NCBI GenBank assembly: GCA_963932465.1
Contig: OZ010786.1
Coordinates: forward strand, 598,103,038 to 598,167,037
Direction: 5' to 3'
From: Maratus speciosus
Taxonomy: Eukaryota; Arthropoda; Arachnida; Araneae; Salticidae
Length of the DNA: 64,000 nucleotides
Part shown: positions 63,412 to 64,000 of the stretch, piece by piece
Numbering within the stretch: the stretch's first letter is position 1
How the letters are laid out: each line of letters begins with the position of its first letter
The notes under the pieces: model-generated
Databases searched by the model: none
Told to the model about the DNA's origin: nothing
The model's input: only the letters and a program-made list of their open reading frames with translations
Program-made: the position numbers and the translations under genes

Positions 63412-63564
63412 GGGTGCGTACAGTTTTTGCATTCATCACCACTACTTCGCTAAAAGTAATTTTCGACTAACTGTACTGCAAAATTTGTGATAATTGTCTC
63501 TTATTAAATAAGGTGATGATCATTATTTGAAAGAATTGGTATCAAAATAATAACTGTACGCACC
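63412..63564. mobile_element. MITE with GGTGCGTACAGTT ends
   Basis: GGTGCGTACAGTTTTTGC at the left (63412) and complement GGTGCGTACAGTTATT at the right (ending 63564). 153 bp, non-coding. The target duplication is not clear. Confidence 0.6.
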
Positions 63565-63829
63565 TTAATATATGTTTATGTCAAACCCTTCCCGTGAGCT
63601 CCCGTGTTAATGCTATGATGTCAGATTAATCTTTACAACTACACACTATACTATATGTAATTTCATTTGACTTCTCAAGGTCAGATTCCTGTTCCTTATC
63701 TTAGGTCAGTAACTATTGTAACACCGCATTTGTCTGATGAACCGCCTTAGTCTTTCACATGACAACCAAGGAATGAAGAGGAGAAGAAGGATGTCCTTGA
63801 AAAGCCAATTAAAATTACATAGCGTATAG

Positions 63830-63946
63830 CTGTGGCCTGCGGAGCGCTACTGTTTCTGAATAGTATTTTCCACCTTAAATAATCTCTGAATTTCTGCATT
63901 TAATAAAGTGAAGATTCTGAAATAGTTGTCCCCCAGCGGGCCACAG
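63830..63946. mobile_element. Short MITE-like element with CTGTGGCC ends
   Basis: CTGTGGCCTGCGGAG (63830) and complement CTGTGGCCCGCTGGGG (ending 63946) enclose 117 bp in total. No matching target duplication is seen, so it may be a truncated or old copy. Confidence 0.4.
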
Positions 63947-64000
63947 TTGGATCAACCTGCTATACAACAACTAGTTACATAAAGGCGATTTTAAGTTTAA

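Overview
This is AT-rich (roughly 70% A+T) invertebrate nuclear DNA, most likely from an arthropod. The evidence is the Maverick/Polinton gene set, mariner-like elements with arthropod-type transposases, piggyBac relics, and the absence of any bacterial gene organisation. No host protein-coding gene could be recognised; nearly everything explainable is mobile DNA.

Positions 1 to about 15.4 kb hold most of one Maverick/Polinton (virus-like, self-synthesising transposon), cut at its left end by the window edge. A leftward morphogenesis block reads fibre-like protein, major capsid protein, a 59-residue basic core-like peptide, penton-like minor capsid protein, adenain-like protease, a pVI/pX-like minor virion protein and a coiled-coil protein. 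A 143-bp divergent promoter region separates it from a rightward block: packaging ATPase, a membrane protein, a PLA2/zinc-ribbon protein, a chromodomain integrase, small accessory proteins, protein-primed DNA polymerase B, and more accessory genes including a protein of 23-residue repeats like those of giant viruses. The copy is damaged but young. The PLA2 gene is split by a TTAA-flanked MITE, the polymerase and protease carry frame breaks, and most other frames are intact. Most start codons sit in a TCTA-A/T-TAAATG context, which suggests a shared virus-type promoter.

From 15.6 to 36 kb come nested transposons: several MITEs, a 3.1-kb near-palindromic foldback element with CAGGGTGTCC ends, a Tc1-like relic carrying a MITE, a 3' fragment of a reverse transcriptase gene, a 1.7-kb GC-rich island bounded by a 17-bp direct repeat, and a 2.98-kb mariner-like element with about 530-bp inverted repeats whose transposase has a single in-frame stop.

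From 36.7 to 43.45 kb lies a roughly 300-bp tandem array ending in a Helitron-like hairpin and CTAG. A 3.9-kb DNA transposon interrupts it. That transposon has perfect 8-bp target duplications, roughly 0.5-kb structured inverted repeats and an intact 761-codon hAT-like transposase; it is the best candidate for a poorly described system here. From 43.5 to 45.6 kb is a degenerate reverse transcriptase gene.

From 46 to 64 kb the window holds a decayed piggyBac transposase, several TTAA MITEs, mariner relics, two long inverted repeats (52.3-53.4 kb and 56.06-56.30 kb), a second tandem array in opposite orientation, paired 200-bp MITEs and several dispersed repeat families. All functional calls rest on reading motifs by eye; no database search was possible.
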